A DNA stretch of 64,000 nucleotides, taken from Paramacrobiotus metropolitanus. Taxonomy: Eukaryota; Tardigrada; Eutardigrada; Parachela; Macrobiotidae. The notes beneath the pieces are model-generated. The model saw nothing but the letters and a program-made list of their open reading frames with translations, was not told the DNA's origin and made no database searches. The DNA is taken from positions 496,001-560,000 of the forward strand of contig NW_026570269.1 in the NCBI RefSeq assembly GCF_019649055.1, in the 5' to 3' direction. Below, piece after piece: positions 61,036 to 64,000 of this stretch. Numbering within the stretch: position 1 is the stretch's first letter; every line of letters starts with the position of its first letter. The translations under genes were made by a program, and so were the position numbers.

Positions 61036-64000
61036 TTTTACGCCGCCGGATACGGTTAATTGTCTGCACTCAAATCAACGAACACGCTCAACCAGTTGGT
61101 AGCTGCAAAAAACACGCCACTATAACAACACGGCGATCTTTAATCGTGTACTCGTAAGTACAAAAAAACGAGAAATGCACGCTGAGATATGCATCGGCGC
61201 GAACGGTAATTACGCACTACGAACGGCTGGTTCAAATAAATATTCGTTCTAACGTAAGCGTTTTTGTGTGCAGTACTGTAAGAATTCACGTGCGCCTAGA
61301 TACAAAACAGACAGCTACTTATCTGAAACGAGAAGCATTACTTTATAAGAATTCTAAAAACCCATGAAAGAAGATTTCTAGTAAAAAACGCGACCACCAA
61401 AAAAGCACACGACCACTGTTATTTCTGATTGTGTAATCTTGGAATTACACATAAAAATTACATAAATTCCATTGTTACCGTTCACATGAAACGTAGAGTA
61501 CAGCTGATCGGGCTCTTTACGCATATTTATACAACGCATGCGCAGCCAGCTTACACCCGCCCAACATCAGCGCAACGACAAAAAATAAAACGCGGTTATA
61601 ACGAAAACATTACAAGTAATATTCTTGGCTAAAGATTATCTTGTAAAAACTTTGCAAACCATTGACAAAAAGGACAGCCGATGTCCAGATGGTCACCTAA
61701 ATCGTTTGTCCCAACAACTGATTGCATCACACTAAGCACAAAAAGTGGTCCCGAACGATCCGACAGCTGATTATCAATCTAACATAATAAACCAATCTAA
61801 CACAAAAATGCGGAGATTAATGATATATCAAACGAATTCATGGATTAGCACAAATAATCTGACCTGAAATCGAAAAAACTTTACACGGCCATATTCTATT
61901 CATCACCCAACGAATAAGCTTATGTAAATTTCACTATCCCTCATCAAACAAAGACGGCGGAACATATCATAGCGCTATAAGGATTTCCGCCTTGTGCCTC
62001 AACAGTAAACACGATAACCAAACAGCAGTTCGCACTTAAAAAGTTTTATCGCGGCTTCTCAAACGCAAATTACGCAATATCTAAAACAGTACATGCAGCT
62101 TATACAGTACATGCATTTTAATTATCGTAACTCTCAAGTCATTTACTAACAGCAGCAAAAATTTCCAAAATATTTGTGCTACCGCCTGTATACGTAAAAT
62201 ATCTGTACTATCGCATCTATCTATTTATCAAGCGTCAGCGAAAGAAATCGTCGGTCAAATATTGCTTAAAAACAATAATCTTGACCATAAATCAACATAA
62301 CATATCTCAAGCCTATAAAACCGCTAAAACAGGATAACACTAATAATACTCATATTAAATTTGCAATATAGTTATAAATTACCTAATAGGCTAATACTCA
62401 CAGAAAATGGCCGTGTGGAGTAGTTATGACGCTGAGGAAGTTTTAAGCTCTATTCTCGCACTGTGTTAACTTTACTCGTGTCATTTATGAATCCATACTT
62501 TAACTCCCGTACAGAACTTGGTCGTCAAGCGCGAACATTAATTCAACAAAAAGGAAAAAGTCCAATTTTCAATATGATTTGAGGTCGGTGAAACCGTGAA
62601 TAAATGCATGAGGTTAAATGCGGCTAACATGCTGACACGAGAAAGTGCAAGTGAGCAAATTACTTGCTCAAACGAACAGAACGACTAATACTTGCACGAA
62701 ACCAATGCATATAACTGATATAAGTAACTATCTCGACGACGACCAACTTCGAAAAACCAGTTCCAGCGCTGTCAAAAGTCATTCACAGACGTGCGTAACA
62801 ATTGTAAAGTGCACGTAATCGATATTAAGCAATTTACCGTAATTAACAGTGACACAAGACATAAATCTACATAACGTTACCGCATCAAGCAAACGATATG
62901 AAAGAGAAGTGCATGTTCTCAAGAATACCATCTAAGGAGCCCTCGTATCCCTTATAAACTATCTAACCGGAAAATCAAATCAATAGGTAACAATTCATTG
63001 TTATTCACACGTAATACCATTCTGCTTTAATTAATAATAGCGTCATTGTCAGTTAAACACTGCTAAATGTTCTACGTACATTCACTAGAAACGACGCTAA
63101 AAAAATAAATAATATAAACTGTCTTACTGATGCAGAAAACGCGCTGGTATCCTTAAATTTAAGCAAATATTGCACCAACACAGCAAGGAAGGGGGAAACT
63201 TGAAATGATGTGCTTAAAAAGATCTTCCACAATGACTCCTGTATTGCACACTTATTACAGTCTATCTGACTATCAGTTCACTGCGTCACGGTTACAGTAT
63301 CTGTACATACATGTACATCGATAAAGGCACTTAAACACTAACCTGGTTTTCACAACATCATCCTGGGATTTAAAAAAATTTCATTAAACTGAGCATCACC
63401 CCAACACCGTGCATCAGCATTTGACTTCTAGAGAGCCTTCACTGTCTTCTACGCACACGATACCTGTGTCAACAAATGCTAGTGACGCATGAACGGAACA
63501 GCCAACTTCGGCGAACCCCGTCTAGTTCGCTGACGCTGACAGTTCAGCAGACGAATCAAGTATCCACCACCAGGTTAAACAGGATCCGCCCGACCTAAGT
63601 CAAGCACTTACCGTTTCTTTATGTCGACTGTTAGACAACCGAGCCAGTAGGATAAGCGACGGATTCCGTATAATAAAGCTCAGCAAACTTAATCTGCAAA
63701 GAATTTTCAATCCACATCAGGCACGTTTTTCCACCAACGAGTTTAGGATGTAACAATAAAATGTTTCTTCTCACAGCTTTCCTAACACCAATATAACTCC
63801 TTGTTAAAATAAAGATCACTGTTGAATGTTGATCAGCCAAAACTTGGGGATTTGAAGAATGACCAAGAAGCACACTTACAGTATTAATTTTGCTTCACAG
63901 GTGAGAAACTGAGAAACAAACAAGCGATGAAACGTACGCATGAAACGTTTCCAGCTGATACGTTCGTGCAACTGAGATACATAACGCAAACACTGATTAA
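61036..64000. other. no gene recognised
   Basis: About 3 kb of AT-rich DNA upstream of the SLC10-like start. The longest frame, 63631-63873 on the minus strand, has no domain or clear splice sites. It may hold the SLC10 promoter and the edge of a gene beyond the window. Confidence 0.5.

Noticed and set aside
1-64000. CRISPR arrays, bacterial operons or complete transposons
   Set aside because: No regularly spaced repeats, transposase/reverse transcriptase frames or long terminal repeats were seen; coding regions are intron-split.

Overview
This window is animal nuclear DNA. Genes are split into short coding exons (39 to about 1160 bp) with GT-AG introns, many only 60-150 bp long, and the intergenic DNA is AT-rich. 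I see no operons, bacterial genes, rRNA or convincing tRNA. The gene content (Tbx20/H15-type T-box factor, RREB1/hindsight zinc-finger factor, MIOX, UBE2V/MMS2, SLC10, GLYAT-like, tan-like C45 hydrolase) is bilaterian. Compact introns and a tan-like gene suggest an ecdysozoan, perhaps a panarthropod such as a tardigrade. The species assignment is inference and cannot be proved here. All gene models below were built by hand from splice sites, reading-frame phase and protein similarity, without searches.

Layout, left to right: a tan-like C45 hydrolase running off the left edge (-, 0.2-1.0 kb); a Tbx20-like T-box gene (-, 7.1-11.75 kb, possible last exon at 5.3-5.7 kb); a long non-coding stretch with a small minisatellite (11.8-16.8 kb); a GLYAT-like N-acyltransferase (-, 16.8-18.2 kb) divergent from the ubiquitin E2 variant UBE2V (+, 19.3-20.3 kb); myo-inositol oxygenase (-, 21.6-23.1 kb); an unassigned exon pair (+, 23.2-24.3 kb); an NADPH-dependent FMN-reductase-like flavoprotein (+, 24.7-26.2 kb).

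The most unusual part is 26.5-38.1 kb. It holds three complete genes for secreted, Ala/Leu/Gln-rich, probably helical proteins that I cannot place in a known family: 261 aa (-), 352 aa (-) and 638 aa (+). The last two share a module of about 125 aa with two cysteines at conserved spacing. The 638-aa protein carries three copies, the last two almost identical. The first and third genes share an SRGL-x-G exon start. All three have GATA-like sites upstream. Between the first two lies a 2.3-kb cluster of the near-palindrome GGAAATCC/GGATATCC and a weak candidate membrane-protein gene.

The right third holds a candidate secreted Cys-rich (TIL-like) gene (-, 39.3-40.8 kb); an RREB1/hindsight orthologue spread over 14.8 kb (+, 43.0-57.8 kb) with an 8.6-kb first intron, an SRRKQ-x-NP motif in exon 1, two PLDLS CtBP motifs and three frame changes best explained by mini-introns; and, tail to tail with it, an SLC10-type transporter (-, 58.5-61.0 kb). 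From 61 to 64 kb I see no gene.

Functionally the window mixes two developmental regulators (T-box, RREB1), housekeeping and metabolic enzymes, and an expanding local family of secreted proteins. There is no sign that the neighbours act in one pathway.
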